From positions 62,554,963-62,618,962 of the forward strand of contig OZ024833.1 of NCBI GenBank assembly GCA_964016985.1: a DNA stretch of 64,000 nt, in the 5' to 3' direction. Shown in pieces: positions 32,862-45,155 of this stretch (its first letter is position 1; each line of letters begins with the position of its first letter). This stretch comes from Anodontia alba (taxonomy: Eukaryota > Mollusca > Bivalvia > Lucinida > Lucinidae). The position numbers were made by a program, and so were the translations under genes. The notes below the pieces were generated by a model. The model had not been told where the DNA came from. It did no database searches and saw nothing but the letters and a program-made list of their open reading frames with translations.

Positions 32862-33744
32862 AGTGTAGTGTAACTTGGTACCTATTACCGGCGTGCACTG
32901 ATTATCGGGTATTCAGAAATCACGACCCACAGACCACGGCCCCCGCCCATCGGGGCCAGCGAAGTAGTTGGGCTGCCTATAGTCTCCAGGGCAGAGTTGC
33001 CTTAGGCAGGGCCAGTTCATCATGTGATCGGGTTGGGTAAAAGTCCCACAAATCTGGAGGCAGTATCTTTAAATGGATACATTGTTGCATTTTTTTTCTT
33101 TTCTTTTTATTCGCAAGAATCATCATACAGCAAATACAATGTATAAATAGACTCTAAGGCTGGCTAATTTGGTCGATTATCACTCCTGTCATTGTGATCG
33201 ATTATTTATCACAAAAGATTTGGTCAATTTACTTGTCTGTCTGAGCAGGACTCTTCCCATGTTATACTTTACTGTATGTATTTGGTCAAATAGGCCCGAG
33301 CAAACAGTGTAGACCCAGATGGGATGCCGCAAAATGTGGCGTCTCATTGATTATAAGACATCTGTAATGATAATCATTTTTGTGGAATTTATAGATCAGT
33401 TAATCAGTTATCTGATTAATTTTGTCAGCCTAAATAGTCTGTGTGACTAAAAGTAATATACTCCATGTATTTTTGCGTTAAATTCAATATTGCGTTAAAC
33501 TGATTTCTCAATGAAAATAAACGGCAGCGCCACCTACCTGCTGGATGTTTTAAATACAAAGTCACGCTTTAGTGGGCAAGGTTTGTTTTCAGAAATACAC
33601 TGTTGTTTTGTGATTTCCGCTTAGAAAAGAAATATATTGACCGTGGTGATAACAGTCCTTAATGACATTTACACCTATATCTATTAAATCAATTTTTACA
33701 GCTAAGACTAACTTATTTTTTCTATGAAAATATCAAATCTAAGG
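32862..33744. other. No gene; one core arm
   Basis: CAAACAGTGTAGACCCAGAT occurs near 33304 with GCATGCCGC-like neighbours as in the TA-5 family (TTTGGTCAAATAGGCCCGAG). No coding frame. Confidence 0.45.
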
Positions 33745-34536
33745 TACCGTATTAATCCGCCTATAAGACGGGGATTTTTCCAAAAAAAAAAAAAAAAAAA
33801 AAGCCCCCAAAAATCCAGACCCATCTTATAATCAAGATCTTTGGCCATATCGGTATTTTCGGCAAAGTCCGGTGGTGCCACGTGGTCACGGAAAATGCCG
33901 ATCTTCGAAACCGGTAGAAGGATATAATGTTTACCTTCGTCCCTTGACAGAAATAGCAGCAAGGTAATTTTGTAGGTGAAGTACCGAATTTTTCTGTGTA
34001 TTACTCGCACCCGTGTATAACACGCACTGAATATTTGCTAAATAGTTTTGAAATAAAAAAAAGAGATGTTCTATGCAAAACATGAAGAATTTATCTGTGC
34101 GTTATTTACTAAGTTACCAGATACTAAGTGTCAAATTTCCGAACTCGGAAGGTTTAGAGTAGAAACAGGCCGAATTTACGATAATGCTAACTGAATTTTC
34201 GTTGTGCAGCTCTGTTACCATGGGCCTCAGGCAACTTGATGTAGTGTAGGCAGTTCTTTGCTTCCCCACTGCAGACGCTATGATAATAAAAATGTAGTTA
34301 TTTCTTTTGTGTTCTCATAATTAACACCTTCTTTGTGTCACTTTCTTAACTGAGACGTGAAATTATCAACTCAGTGCCTCAGGGCAATGCAAACAACAAC
34401 TAAAGTCGACTAGTTGTCATTCTGACTGCCAATTAACCAATTAAGTGCACAGATGTATGCTGGTAGTTTGATTTTCTTTATCATAAACATTGTTTATTTC
34501 AAACAATTTTTTTGGTAAGTTGGAAGAAAAGTTTAG

Positions 34537-34540
<4 letters not shown>

Positions 34541-34568
<28 letters not shown>
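34541..34568. repeat. Poly-A run, ~28 bp
   Basis: An unbroken A run next to the GC-rich hairpin. Confidence 0.9.
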
Positions 34569-34570
<2 letters not shown>

Positions 34571-34580
34571 TAAACATATG

Positions 34581-34687
34581 CCCAGTCAGCATTCTACGTA
34601 AATCTATATCGGGCCGTCATCGGCCCGTCAGGGTAGCTGACGGGCCGATGACGGCCCGATGTAGATTTACGTAGAATGCTAGCTGGG
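34581..34687. repeat. GC-rich hairpin, ~50-bp arms
   Basis: CCCAGTCAGCATTCTACGTA ... GGCCGTCATCGGCCCGTCAG and its complement ending GTAGAATGCTAGCTGGG, loop GGTAG. Mismatches are very few. Its base composition is unlike the AT-rich surroundings. Probably a small MITE inserted into TA-2. Confidence 0.85.
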
Positions 34688-34915
34688 TGGTAAGAAAATA
34701 AAAGATAAAATGCAAATGACCGATCTACCTACCTCAAAAGCCCAGTTGGTTTTGTTTATTATCAATAATTTTAATAATTGCATAAACTTAAATACTTTTT
34801 TATTTTTTCAATGTTTGATCGTTCGTGCCAATATTTATGTTCTACCAAATTTATTTCCTATTTTGAACTACAATAAATCAGTTGTGCAGGCTGATTTATT
34901 CAAGTTACGGTTGAG

Positions 34916-35763
34916 TCTTGTCAAAGTCCGGTAATCAATACAGATTCATATGCATATGCCTGTTTGAGTAGTTTCCCTTTGAAGAGATCACATGATCAGC
35001 AAAATAAAAAAGCGTAAACAAAAAAAGCATGGACATGAAAAGGATATCAAATTACTACAAATCAGATCGAGTTGCTTGTTTTGAGCTGCCAGAACCCTGG
35101 TATGGGCGAGATAGGTATAAAAAATCATGAATATCTTATAGCAATCATTCTATTTCGCATTTTTAACGGGCGATCGTGAATGTCATGAGTTTTCGCGACC
35201 GATTATCTTGGTGATTTCTGTCCCGATTTTGGTGTTCCTATAAATAATACACATCGGATTTTTATAAACGTTTTCTGGGTAAATAAGGTGCGTGTTATAC
35301 ACAGTTAAATACGGTATGCATGCTTGTAAGTGGTGTTGGGTCTTGTCAAAGTCCGGTAATCAATACAGATTCATATGCATATGCCTGTTTGAGTAGTTTC
35401 CCTTTGAAGAGATCACATGATCAGCAAAATAAAAAAGCGTAAACAAAAAAAGCATGGACATAAAAAAGGATATCAAATTACTACAAATCAGATCGAGTTG
35501 CTTGTTTTGAGCTGCCAGAACCCTGGTATGGGCGAGATAGGTATAAAAAATGAATATCTTATAGCAATCATTCTATTTCGCATTTTTAACGGGCGATCGT
35601 GAATGTCATGAGTTTTCGCGACCGATTATCTTGGTGATTTCTGTCCCGATTTTGGTGTTCCTATAAATAATACACATCGGATTTTTATAAACGTTTTCTG
35701 GGTAAATAAGGTGCGTGTTATACACAGTTAAATACGGTATGCATGCTTGTAAGTGGTGTTGGG
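34916..35763. repeat. Tandem duplication of ~425 bp
   Basis: Unit 1 (34916-35340) and unit 2 (35341-35763) start TCTTGTCAAAGTCCGGTAAT and end GTAAGTGGTGTTGGG. They differ by a 3-bp loss, a 1-bp gain and very few substitutions. The unit spans the right end of TA-2 plus about 24 bp of TA-1. Confidence 0.9.
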
Positions 35764-35990
35764 AGTTTTTTTTTAATTCCTGCTCTGTGATAAATTCACT
35801 TACAAATCTGACCAATCATCGCCGATGTCTTCATGTACTTTGGGAATTTTTGAGTGGCAGGGAATGTCTCCGACAGGCGACTTTTTTAACCCATCTTATA
35901 ATTAATTAAAAGCAAAATCCTGCCTGGGAAGGGCCCAAAAACAGCCCCCGTCTTATAAATAAATCGTCTTATAGGCGGATTAATACGGTA

Positions 35991-37780
35991 TCCGTACTTT
36001 ATTTTGAAAATGGCCAAAATTTGCAAAAATCACATTAGAATTACATGATGATTTTCTGCCAAAAATTTAATTAACGCGAAGTTACATGGCTTTTGGTTCA
36101 AAATGGCGGCAACATGGTTGGCTTGTTTACACAAATGATTTCACAAATCAAATCCAAAGAACTGCATTATTTGTACATAAAATAAATGCTCAGATAATAA
36201 TTTAGATGACTTCAGAATTATTTTCAGCATTTGTCTCTGTAAGTAGTTATGATGAAACGTTTTACCATTAGTAATGTGAAAATACATGAAACCGGGCTAA
36301 ATAATAACAGCAAAAAATTCTAAGATGTGAATTATATGGGACTAGACTTAAAAAATACAGTAATTATTATACTGTACACATATGTATAGTAAAAACTTAG
36401 CAAACTAGATCACAAATCTTGATTTTGATCATGGTTCTGTTGGACATCCCAGTAGGGCTAGCTGTTGAAAGAACTTATAAGCATTAAAAGCTCTACACAG
36501 CTTATGTTGTCTATTTCTTAAATTCTTATATGCAACCTTTTATTTAAGGCTCTTTATCTTTATTTATAATGACTGAAATATTTTTTACCCACACTCCTCA
36601 ATTATCTGGACAATTTTTATTAGCTTCAAAAATACCAAGAACATTTTGAATCCTCAAAGTCATAGTGACATGCCCATGCTCCAACTCTGCACACACATAA
36701 GCATATAGGTGTAGGCAAGTGAATTTTGTTGTCTGAACACTAAAGCTGGCACAATTGATCAGATACAGTCATTTGGCTAGAACCAGGTAAAGTTATGCTT
36801 CATAACAATTTCCAAATAAGTGGCTGATCAAAATTTGGACTTTATTGGCTGATACAGAGTACTAGCCTTCCTTGAAATATCACACCAAAGACTTTGTCCT
36901 TCGCCTTAGGTTATCTGCCCTTGTGATGAATGTGAAGTTCTCCACTGATTTGGCTAGTTCCAAATAGTTTCGCTAGTTCCGAATAATAAATGAGGGATCT
37001 GTAAAAATCCCTCACATAATGCAACAGCCTCTATATATTATTTTATCAACTTGGATAATGTGTTACGGAGAAAATTAATTCAATATAAGACATTTGTCGC
37101 AAAGCGACATGTTCACAAAGACCTTAAAACAGATCCTTTAAGCAAAAATCGTATAATTCATGGCATAACAATTTTTCGGCATGTACACCCTCCTTACTGC
37201 AAAATTTAGCTCCTATTTTCTGGATTTAATAATCTTTCCGATATAAATATATTTCAATGAGGTTTAAGAAGTTGAAAGGAGTATGTGCATAAGGTCCTAT
37301 TTTCCCCCTTCTGAAGCCCGAAAATAAAATATGCTCGCAGTAAAATTATGCGTTAATTAATCCAATTGTAGCTTGTGTTTAGCACTGTGTGATGCCGCTA
37401 CAAAGTCTCCCTGCACTTTGTCAAAGTACAGATAATATATAAGCAACGACATGAAAAACCTGTCTTCGAGGTTTTCGACCAAATAAGACTCAGACCTGCT
37501 TACTCAGCCGTAGACTGGTTAACTCGGCCATTGTGCCAGATTAGCTAGTCTTGAAAGTTTTGATAGGTTGTTTACTGTCTAGACAGCGAACAACAACGGT
37601 GCTGATCAGACTGCGCATAGCAAAAACCACGTGTCTTTGTTGTTCGCATATGGCATAAGATTTTTATCCCATGAAGAGGCTCATATATCGCTTCAATAGT
37701 CTGTCACATGTCTGAGATTCTTGTACATACACTACATCAATATCTACACTCCTTTAAACACAGCATGTGAACACCTTACC
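35991..37780. other. No gene seen
   Basis: AT-rich sequence without credible frames. A small hairpin (TGAGGGAT...ATCCCTCA) is at about 36989-37014. Confidence 0.5.
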
Positions 37781-39400
37781 CGAAATTTGATTTCTGGGTC
37801 GGTTACTCACCTCAACTCCTTACCATACTTTATTTAAAATTGAACAAGAGGCCCACGGGCCACTCACCTGAGTAGCATTGTGAGTGCAGATATGCAGATG
37901 TTATGTAACATTTTTCCAATCCTGTCATCGCAACTAATGAAAAGATCATCCTTTAAGCAGTTCTTAATTTTTAAGATGAATATTATAAATGGCAAGACAG
38001 TCAATGGAGCGTGATCATTTAAACAAACTCTCAATCACATTTCAACGGTAGGATCAATGTGAAATTTGGTTGCTATTGCCTAAGTGGTTTCTGAAGAATC
38101 ATGATTTTATACATGTAAACAGCACAGTGGCAGGGAAATACAATAAACATAAACAAGATGGTAGCCATCTTGGATTTCCAATCAGAATGACTTTTAACTA
38201 CTGTTGATCTACAAGTCACTTCGATACTTCCAATGAACTTTAAGTCAATTGCCCTTTCGGTTCAGGGGAAAAAGTTCAAAATAGATTTTCAAGATGGCCA
38301 CCATAGCCGCAATTTGAGATTTCTTATCACAACCATTTGAGCGTTTTTTGATCTACAAGTCACCCTGATGCTTCCTACCAAGTTTTGAGTCAATAAATGG
38401 TCTTTCAGTTCAGAAGAAGTAAAGAAAAATAGATTTTCAAGATGGCCGCCATCTTGGATTTCCAATCGGAAGGATTTTAGCTATTTTTATATCAACATGT
38501 CATCCTGATGCTTCCTACCAATTTTCAAATTAACTGGCCCTTTGGTTCAGGAAAATAAGTGAAAGGAAAAGAGTTTCAAGATGGCCGCCATGACAGCCAT
38601 CTTGGATTTCCTATCCAAACAATTTAAGCTATTTTAGATCTACAAGTCACCTAAATGCTTCCTACCAAGTTTCGAGTCAAATGGCCTTTCAATTCAGGAG
38701 AAGAAGCGAAAAATAGATTTTAAAGATGGCTGTCATAGCGGCCATCTTGGATTTCTGATAGGGATGATTTTATCTATTTTTGATCTACAGGTCACCCTGA
38801 TGCTTCCTACCTAGTTTAAAGCCAATAAGCCTTTTGATTCAGGAGAAGAAGTGAAAAATCTACATTTTCAAAATGGCCACCATGGCAGCCATCTTGGATT
38901 TCCAATCAGAACGATTTTAGCCATTTTTAATCTATAAGTCACCCCGATGCTTCCTACCAAGTTTCAAGTCAACTAGCTTTTGGGTTTAGGAGAAGAAGCG
39001 AAAAAAAGATTTTCAAGATGGCCACCAGGGCGTCCATCTTGGATTTCCGACTGGCATGATTTTAGCTATTTTTGATGTACAAGTCACCCCGATGCTTCCT
39101 ACCAAGTATCGAGTCAATTTGCCCAGGGGTGTAGGAGTAGGCTTTTAAATCAATTGTTGACGTCGCATGACGGACGACGGACATTGACTGACCACAATAG
39201 TTCACCATGAGCACTTTGCGCTCAGGTGAGCTAACAAGTACAATTTACTACAGAATGTTTTGTCTAAAAATAGCTCAATGGGTGGCAAACAGTTTAGCCC
39301 CTGATGTGACACCGCATTTTGTAGCATCTCATGGGGGTTTACAATGTTTGCTCGGGACTGTCTGGCCAAATACATCCAGTAAAGTATGACCAATTTCAAT
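37781..39400. mobile_element. TA-5 family copy split by element B
   Basis: Left piece to 37843 (ACTCCTTACCATACTT ... AAATTGA) and right piece from 39234 (ACAAGTACAATTTACTAC, core arm AAACAGTTTAGCCCCTGATG) join to match the unbroken order in 58490-58660 (GAACAAGTACAATTTACCAC). Confidence 0.75.
37844..39233 (-). mobile_element. Helentron-like array element B
   Basis: Reverse orientation of element A: it begins ACAAGAGGCCCACGGGCC and ends CGCTCAGGTGAGCTA. Tandem units near 145 bp (AAGATGGCCGCCATCTTGG, TCACCCTGATGCTTCCTACC), about seven copies. Inserted between two As (two Ts on its own strand) of a TA-5 element, without TSD. Confidence 0.8.
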
Positions 39401-42400
39401 ATAATTTTGCAGGAGTGTTACTTTGATGATCCTCTACCAAGATTGTTCAAGCCATTTGGATTCGTCAAAAAACATGGCCGCCAGGGGGCGGGGCTTATTT
39501 TCCCTTTATATCTATATAGAAAACTTTAAAAATCTTCTTGTCAGAAACCACTGGACCGATTTCAATATAATTTTGCAGGAATGTTTGTTTTGTAATCCTG
39601 TACCAAGATTGTTCAAGCCATCTAGATTCGTCAAAAAACATGGCTGCCAGGGGGCAGAGCTTATTTTTCCTACATGTATATATCTATATGGAAAACTTTT
39701 AAAAGCTTCTTGTCAGAAACACTGGGCCGATTTCAATATAATTTTACAGAAAGGTTTCTTTAGTAATCCTCTACCAAGATTGTTCAAGCCATTTGGATTC
39801 CTCAAAAAACATGGCCACCAGAGGGCGGGGCTTATTTTCCCTATATATCTATACAGAAAAGTTTAAAAATCTTCTTGTCAGAAACCACTGGACCGATTTC
39901 AATATAACACAGCAGGAATGTTTCTTTTGTAACTTTCTACCAAGATTGTTCAAGCCGTTATGATACGTCAAAAACCATGGCCGCCAGGGGGGTGGGACTT
40001 TTTTTTTTTTAACTCACCTGACCTCTGCTCAGGATGAGCTATAGTGATCACTTTTCCTCCGTCCATTAACATTTTCAAATGACTTCTCCTCTGAAGCCGC
40101 TGAGCCAATTTTGCTCAGATTTCATGTGGAGCCTCCTTAGGGTGGGGGAACGAAAGATTGCTAAAATGGTCATGGTCCGTTGACCCAAGATGGCCTCCAT
40201 GCACATATATGGTAAAAACCTTTAAAAATCTTCTCCATAACCGAGGATGCCTTGGGGCTGAATCTTTGCAAGAATCATCAGGGACAAGAGGTCTACCAAA
40301 GTTGTTATAAGATTTGTTGTATGTTGGCATTTGACCTTTTTACGGCAAGGTCAAGTTTGCTTCCCTATGCTTTTGTATGGGAAAAACCTTTAAAAATCTT
40401 CTTCTCCAAAACCGAGCATGCCTTGTGGCTGAATCTTTGCACATATCATCGGGAATGGGAGGGCTACCAAAGTTGCTAAAATAATGGTTGTACATTGACA
40501 TTTGACCTTTTTGCGGTAAGGTCAATTTTGCTTCCTTATGCATTTATATGGGAAAAATGTTCAGAATTTCAAATAACATCTCCTCTGGAGCCTCTGGGCC
40601 AAATTTGCTCAAATTTCATATTGAGCCTCCTTAGGTTGGGGGAACAAAAGATTGCTAAAATGGTCGCAGTTCGTTAACCAAGATGGCCGCCATGCCCATA
40701 TATGGTAAAAACATTTAAAAATCTTCTTCTCCAGAACCGAGGATGCTTTGGGGCTGAATCTTTGCATAATTCATCGGGGACGGAGGGTCTACCAAAGTTG
40801 CTAAAATTTGACCTTTTTACGGCAAGGTCGTTTGCTTCCCTATGCATTTATATGGGAAAAAAACATTTAAAAATGTTATTCTCCAAAATCGAGGATGGCA
40901 TGTGGCTGAATGTTTGCATATATCATCGGGAACGGGCGGTCTACCAAGGTTGCTTAAATAATTGTCATACATTGACATTTAACCTTTTTACGGCGAGGTC
41001 AAGTTTGCTTCTGTATGCATTTGTATGGGCCCCATACATTTGTATGGAAAAAATGTTGATAATTTCAAATGACTTTTCCTCTGAAGCCTCCGGGCCAGTG
41101 TTGCTCAAATTTCATGCAGAGCCTCCTTGGGCAGGAGAATGAAAGATTGCTAAAATGGGCATGGTCCATTGATCAAAATGGCTGCCATGCCCATATAATG
41201 GTAAAAAATTTTTTACAAATCTTCTTCTCCATAACCAAATAAGCCCTGGGCCCTTATCTTTGCACAAATTATGGGGGACAGGAGAGCTACCAAAATTGCT
41301 AAAATGATGGTTCTATGTTGACGTTTGACCTTTTTACCTCCAAGGTCAAATTTGCTTCCCCATGCATTTGTATGGGCCATATACATTTATATTGAAAGTA
41401 TTCAAGTGAATTGTAGATCAACAGTAGTTAAAATTGTTCTGATTGGAAATCTTAGATGGCCATCATCTTGTTTATATTTATTATATTTCTCTGCCACTGT
41501 GCTGTTTACATGTATAAAATCATGATTCTTCAGGAATCCACTTAGCCAATTTCCACCAAATTTCACATTGATCCTGCTGTTGAAATGTGATTGATGGTTT
41601 ATTCAAATGATCATGCTCCATTGACTGTCAGGCCCATATATTCTTCTTCAAAACTAAGAACTGCTCAAATGATGATCTTTTCATTAGTTGTGATGATAGG
41701 ATTGGAAAAATGTTGCATAACATCTGCATGTCTGCAGTGACTCAGGTGAGCGAGCCGTGGCCCGTGGGCCTCTTGTTTCCCTATATATCTATATAGAAAA
41801 CTTTAAAAATCTTCATGTTAGAAAGCACTGGACCGATTTCTATATAACTAGGCAAAAATGTTTCCTTGGTGATCCTCTACCAAGATTGTCCAAGCCGTCA
41901 TGATTTGTCAAAAAACATAGCAGCTAGGGGGCGAGGCTTATTTTCCCTATATATATAGAAAACTTTAAAAATCTTCTTGTCAGAAACCACTGGACCGATT
42001 TCATTAATACTTGGCAGAAATCTTTCCTTTTGACCCTTAACCAAGATTGTTCAAGTTATCATGATTTGTCAAAAAAACATTGCAGCCGGGTGGTGGGTGG
42101 GGAGGGAGGCTTAATTTCCCTATATATCTATATAGAAAAGTTTAAAAATCTTCTTGTCAGAAACCAATGGACCAATTTCAATATAACTTGGCAGGAATGT
42201 TGCTTTGGTGACCTGCTACCAAGATTGTTCAAGCAGTCATAATTCGTCTAAAAAAAATTCTGCCAGGGGGTGGGGCTTATTTTCCCTATATATCTCTATA
42301 GAAAACTTTAAAAATCTTCTTGTCAGAAACCACTGGACCGATTTCATTATAACTTGGTAGAAATCTTTCCTTGTTGACCCTCTACCAAGATTGTTCAAGT

Positions 42401-43372
42401 TATCATGATTCGTCAAAAAACAATGGCCGCCACTGGGAGGGACTTATTTTCCAAATATATCTATATAGAAAAGTTTAAAAATCTTCTTCTCAGAAACCAA
42501 TGGACCAATTTCAATATAACTTGGCAGGAATGTTTCTTTGGTGACCCTCTACCAAGATTGTTCAAGCCGTTATGATTCATCAAAAAACATGGCGGCTAGG
42601 GGGCGGAGCATATTTTCCCTATATAGAAAACTTTAAAAATCTTCTCGTAAGAAACCGTTGGATTGAGTTCAATGTAACTTGACAGGAATGTGCTTTGGTG
42701 ACCTTCTACTAAGATTGTGCCCTCATGATACGTCAAAAAACATGGCCTTCATGGGGCGGGGCTTATTTTCCGTATATATCTGTATAGAAAACTTTAAAAT
42801 TCATCTTGTCAGAAACCACCTGACTGATTTTAATATTACTTGCCAGGAATGTTGCTTTGGTGACCCCCTATCAAGATTGTTCAAGCAATCATGATTCGTC
42901 AAAAAACATGGTTGCTAGGGGTGGGGCTTATTTTCCCTATATATCTAAATAGAAAACTTTAAAAATCTTCTTGTCAGAAACCACTGAACCGATTTCAATA
43001 TAACTTGGCAGGATTTTTCCTTTGGTGACCCTCTACCAAGTTTGTTCAAGCTGTCATGATTTGTCAAAAAACATGGCCGTTAGGGGGTGGGGCTTAATTT
43101 CCCTATATATCTATATAAGACATTTTAAAAATCTATTTGTCAGAAACCACTGGACCAATTTCAATATAACAGCAGAATTGTTCCTTTGGTGATCCTCTTT
43201 CACTATTCAGTTCAAGCCATCATGATGGATGAAAAAAACATGGCCACTGGGGTGCAGGGTTATAAAATTTATACAAAAATTTTAGAGCAGTAAACTTGGC
43301 TGAAACTTCAACAGTAAGTATGCAAAGCTGTTTGCTCAGGTGAGCAATATAGGACCATCATGGTCCTCTTGC
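39401..43372 (+). mobile_element. Helentron-like array element D, split by C
   Basis: Tandem units of about 167 bp (CTACCAAGATTGTTCAAGCC, CAAAAAACATGGCCGCCAGG, GGGGCTTATTTTCCC, TCTTGTCAGAAACCACTGGA) fill 39420-40009 and 41777-43250. The 3' end has GCTCAGGTGAGC, a hairpin GGACCATCATGGTCC and CTCTTGC. A 5' GCTCACC terminus is not found, so the copy is 5'-truncated. The 147-codon frame at 39423 is repeat translation, not a gene. Confidence 0.7.
40010..41776 (+). mobile_element. Helentron-like array element C, nested in D
   Basis: Begins TAACTCACCTGACC and ends CAGGTGAGCGAGCCGTGGCC ... GGGCCTCTTGT, entering a T-rich part of a D unit that resumes TTTCCCTATATATC. Its units are different (TTTACGGCAAGGTCAAGTTT, CCAAAGTTGCTAAAATG), but the last ~350 bp matches the 3' part of element A (CAGTAGTTAAAATTGTTCTG onward). 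Confidence 0.75.
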
Positions 43373-43550
43373 TTTTTTTTTTTTTTCCCCCATTGGACCT
43401 AGCATGCCAGTTATGCCTGTTTTTGAATCTATTCTGTTCTAAATATTCCCCCCCCCCTCCCCACACACACACCCTTGGATGGGGACGCCAGTGCTGATAA
43501 GATCTGCACCAAAAGCAATATACCCCCTCCCGCTTGAGCTAGGATTCTGA

Positions 43551-44719
43551 TATTTATGTCTCCTCCCTTTAGGGTAGGGAGATGTGTATTGTTTTTTCCC
43601 TCGGGCGTCTGTCACAAAATCTTGTCCACTCTGTAACTTGAAAATGGTTCAAGCTGTCTCCACATAACTTCATATAAATATCAATCAACATTATCTTACA
43701 TGCAGAGCACAAGAACCATATGTCTTGCATTTATACTTTTTGAGTTATTTCACTTGGAACTTTATGCGTCACAAAATCGTGTCCGCTCTGTAACTTGAAA
43801 CCTGTTCAAGATATCTTCAAGAAAGGTCATGTAAATATCAATCAGCATTAGACAACATGCAGCGCGCAAGAACCATAACTCTTGCATTTATACTTTTTTG
43901 AATTATTATACACCTGTTTGAAAAACGGGACATATTATTTTACGGGGTATGACGTCCGTCAGAAAACTTTTTCGTTTCCGGCTAACGCCTCCTACAGTTT
44001 TCATCCGATTAAAATGAAACTTGGTATATAGCTAGACCATGATGTGAAGCAGCACATATTGTTTTTGGGCTACAGACCACCAATTATTAGCAGAGCTATG
44101 CCCCTTCGAAAATTTCAGAAAACATTTCGTTTCTGGTTAACTCTTACACTTTACATCTGATCAAGCTGAAACTTCATTTATAGTTAGACCATGATGTGGA
44201 ACAGTGCATATTGTTTTGAGGTTACAGTCCACTTAATATCAGCAGAGTTATAGCCCTTTGAAAATTCCTTTAAACTTTTCGTTTCCGGATAACTGCTCCT
44301 ACAATTTACATCTGATCAAGCTGAAACTTCATTTATAGTTAGACCAAGATGTGGGGGCAGTGCATATTGTTTCTAGGTCACAGTCCACCAAATATTAGCA
44401 GAGTTATGTCCCTTTTAAAATTTCATTAAACTTTTCGTTTCCGGCTAACTCCTCCTACAATTTACATCCGATCAAGCTGAATTTATAGCTAGATCATGAT
44501 GTGGAGCAGCACATATTGTTTCAAGGTTACAGTCCACTAAATATTAGCAGAGTTAAGCCCCCTTGAAAATTTCTTTAAACTTCTAGTTTCTGGTTAACTC
44601 CTCCTACAATTTATATCCGATCAAGCTGAAACTTCATTTATGCTATAGTTAGACCAAGATGTAGAGAAGGGCGTATTGTTTTGAGGTTACAGTCCACCAA
44701 ATATTAGCTGAGTTACGCC
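43551..44719. repeat. Tandem array E
   Basis: Two units with GTAACTTGAAA and ATATCAATCA words, then about five units near 153 bp (TTTCGTTTCCGGCTAACTCC, TACAATTTACATCCGATCAA, AGTTAGACCATGATGTGG). It stops where the hAT terminus begins. Host element ends not recognised. Confidence 0.7.
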
Positions 44720-45100
44720 TAGTGGTGGGACGATTCATCGATGCATTGGTGCATCCCGATATGCTTCATGTATCGATACACATGATGGAGTATCGATATG
44801 ATGAACGCTTCTATTCAGATTCGCTTATTTGTGTTCGTTACATTCTTTAATCCGGTCTACAAAGTGACATTTTCAGAGCGCGGTTTTGATTGGATGACGC
44901 TTGACTGATAGCCAATTGCATTTTGCTTTACTCTCATTATGATGGCAGACGAAACTGTGGTTGGAATTTATTCGCCGCCCAGCGGTAAAAATACTAGTTC
45001 TGTATGGGAATGTTTCGGCCATCCTATTCTTACTTTTGAAGTTAGCCATTTTGAGTGTTTCAGTATTATGGACAATGCATGTTTAAGGGAAACCATATAG
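44720..45100 (+). mobile_element. 5' end of a hAT transposon
   Basis: TAGTGGTGGGACGATTCATC at 44720 is a hAT-type terminus, followed by CATCGATG and ATCGATAC words. A coding start follows at 44939. No matching right end is seen, so only the 5' part remains. Confidence 0.55.
44939..45100 (+). pseudogene. hAT transposase N-terminus (BED-finger start)
   Basis: ATGATG at 44939 opens 53 codons: MMADETVVGIYSPPSGKN, then SSVWECFGHPI. The S-x-V-W-x-x-F-G word is the usual beginning of a BED zinc finger in hAT/ZBED transposases. The frame stops at 45098 before the finger's Cys and His pairs, and no continuation is visible, so it is a truncated remnant. Position 220 bp after a hAT-like terminus fits. 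Confidence 0.5.
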
Positions 45101-45155
45101 TTGGGGTCATAGTGTTGTTCAAACACATGTTCTAGTTCATTATAATTTCAACACA

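Larger units (their letters stand above)
33984..35737. mobile_element. TA-2 (pogo/Tigger-like) element nested in TA-1
   Basis: Left end CCGAATTTTTCTGTGTATTA, then CGTGTATAACACGCAC. Right end GTGCGTGTTATACACAGTTA then AATACGG, with TA at 35738-35739. The same right end occurs also at 35283-35314 because of the tandem duplication. No transposase. Confidence 0.7.
33747..35988. mobile_element. TA-1 (pogo/Tigger-like) element, 2.24 kb
   Basis: TA at 33745-33746 and 35989-35990 flank the inverted ends CCGTATTAATCCGCCTATAA and TTATAGGCGGATTAATACGG. Sub-terminal CCCATCTTATAAT words also mirror each other (33821 and 35891). No transposase frame is present, so it is non-autonomous. It contains the TA-2 element. 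Confidence 0.85.

Noticed and set aside
39423..39866. 147-codon plus-strand ORF
   Set aside because: It runs along the 167-bp units of array element D; the repeated peptide reflects the DNA repeat.
40702..41142. 146-codon plus-strand ORF
   Set aside because: Translation of the tandem units of array element C.
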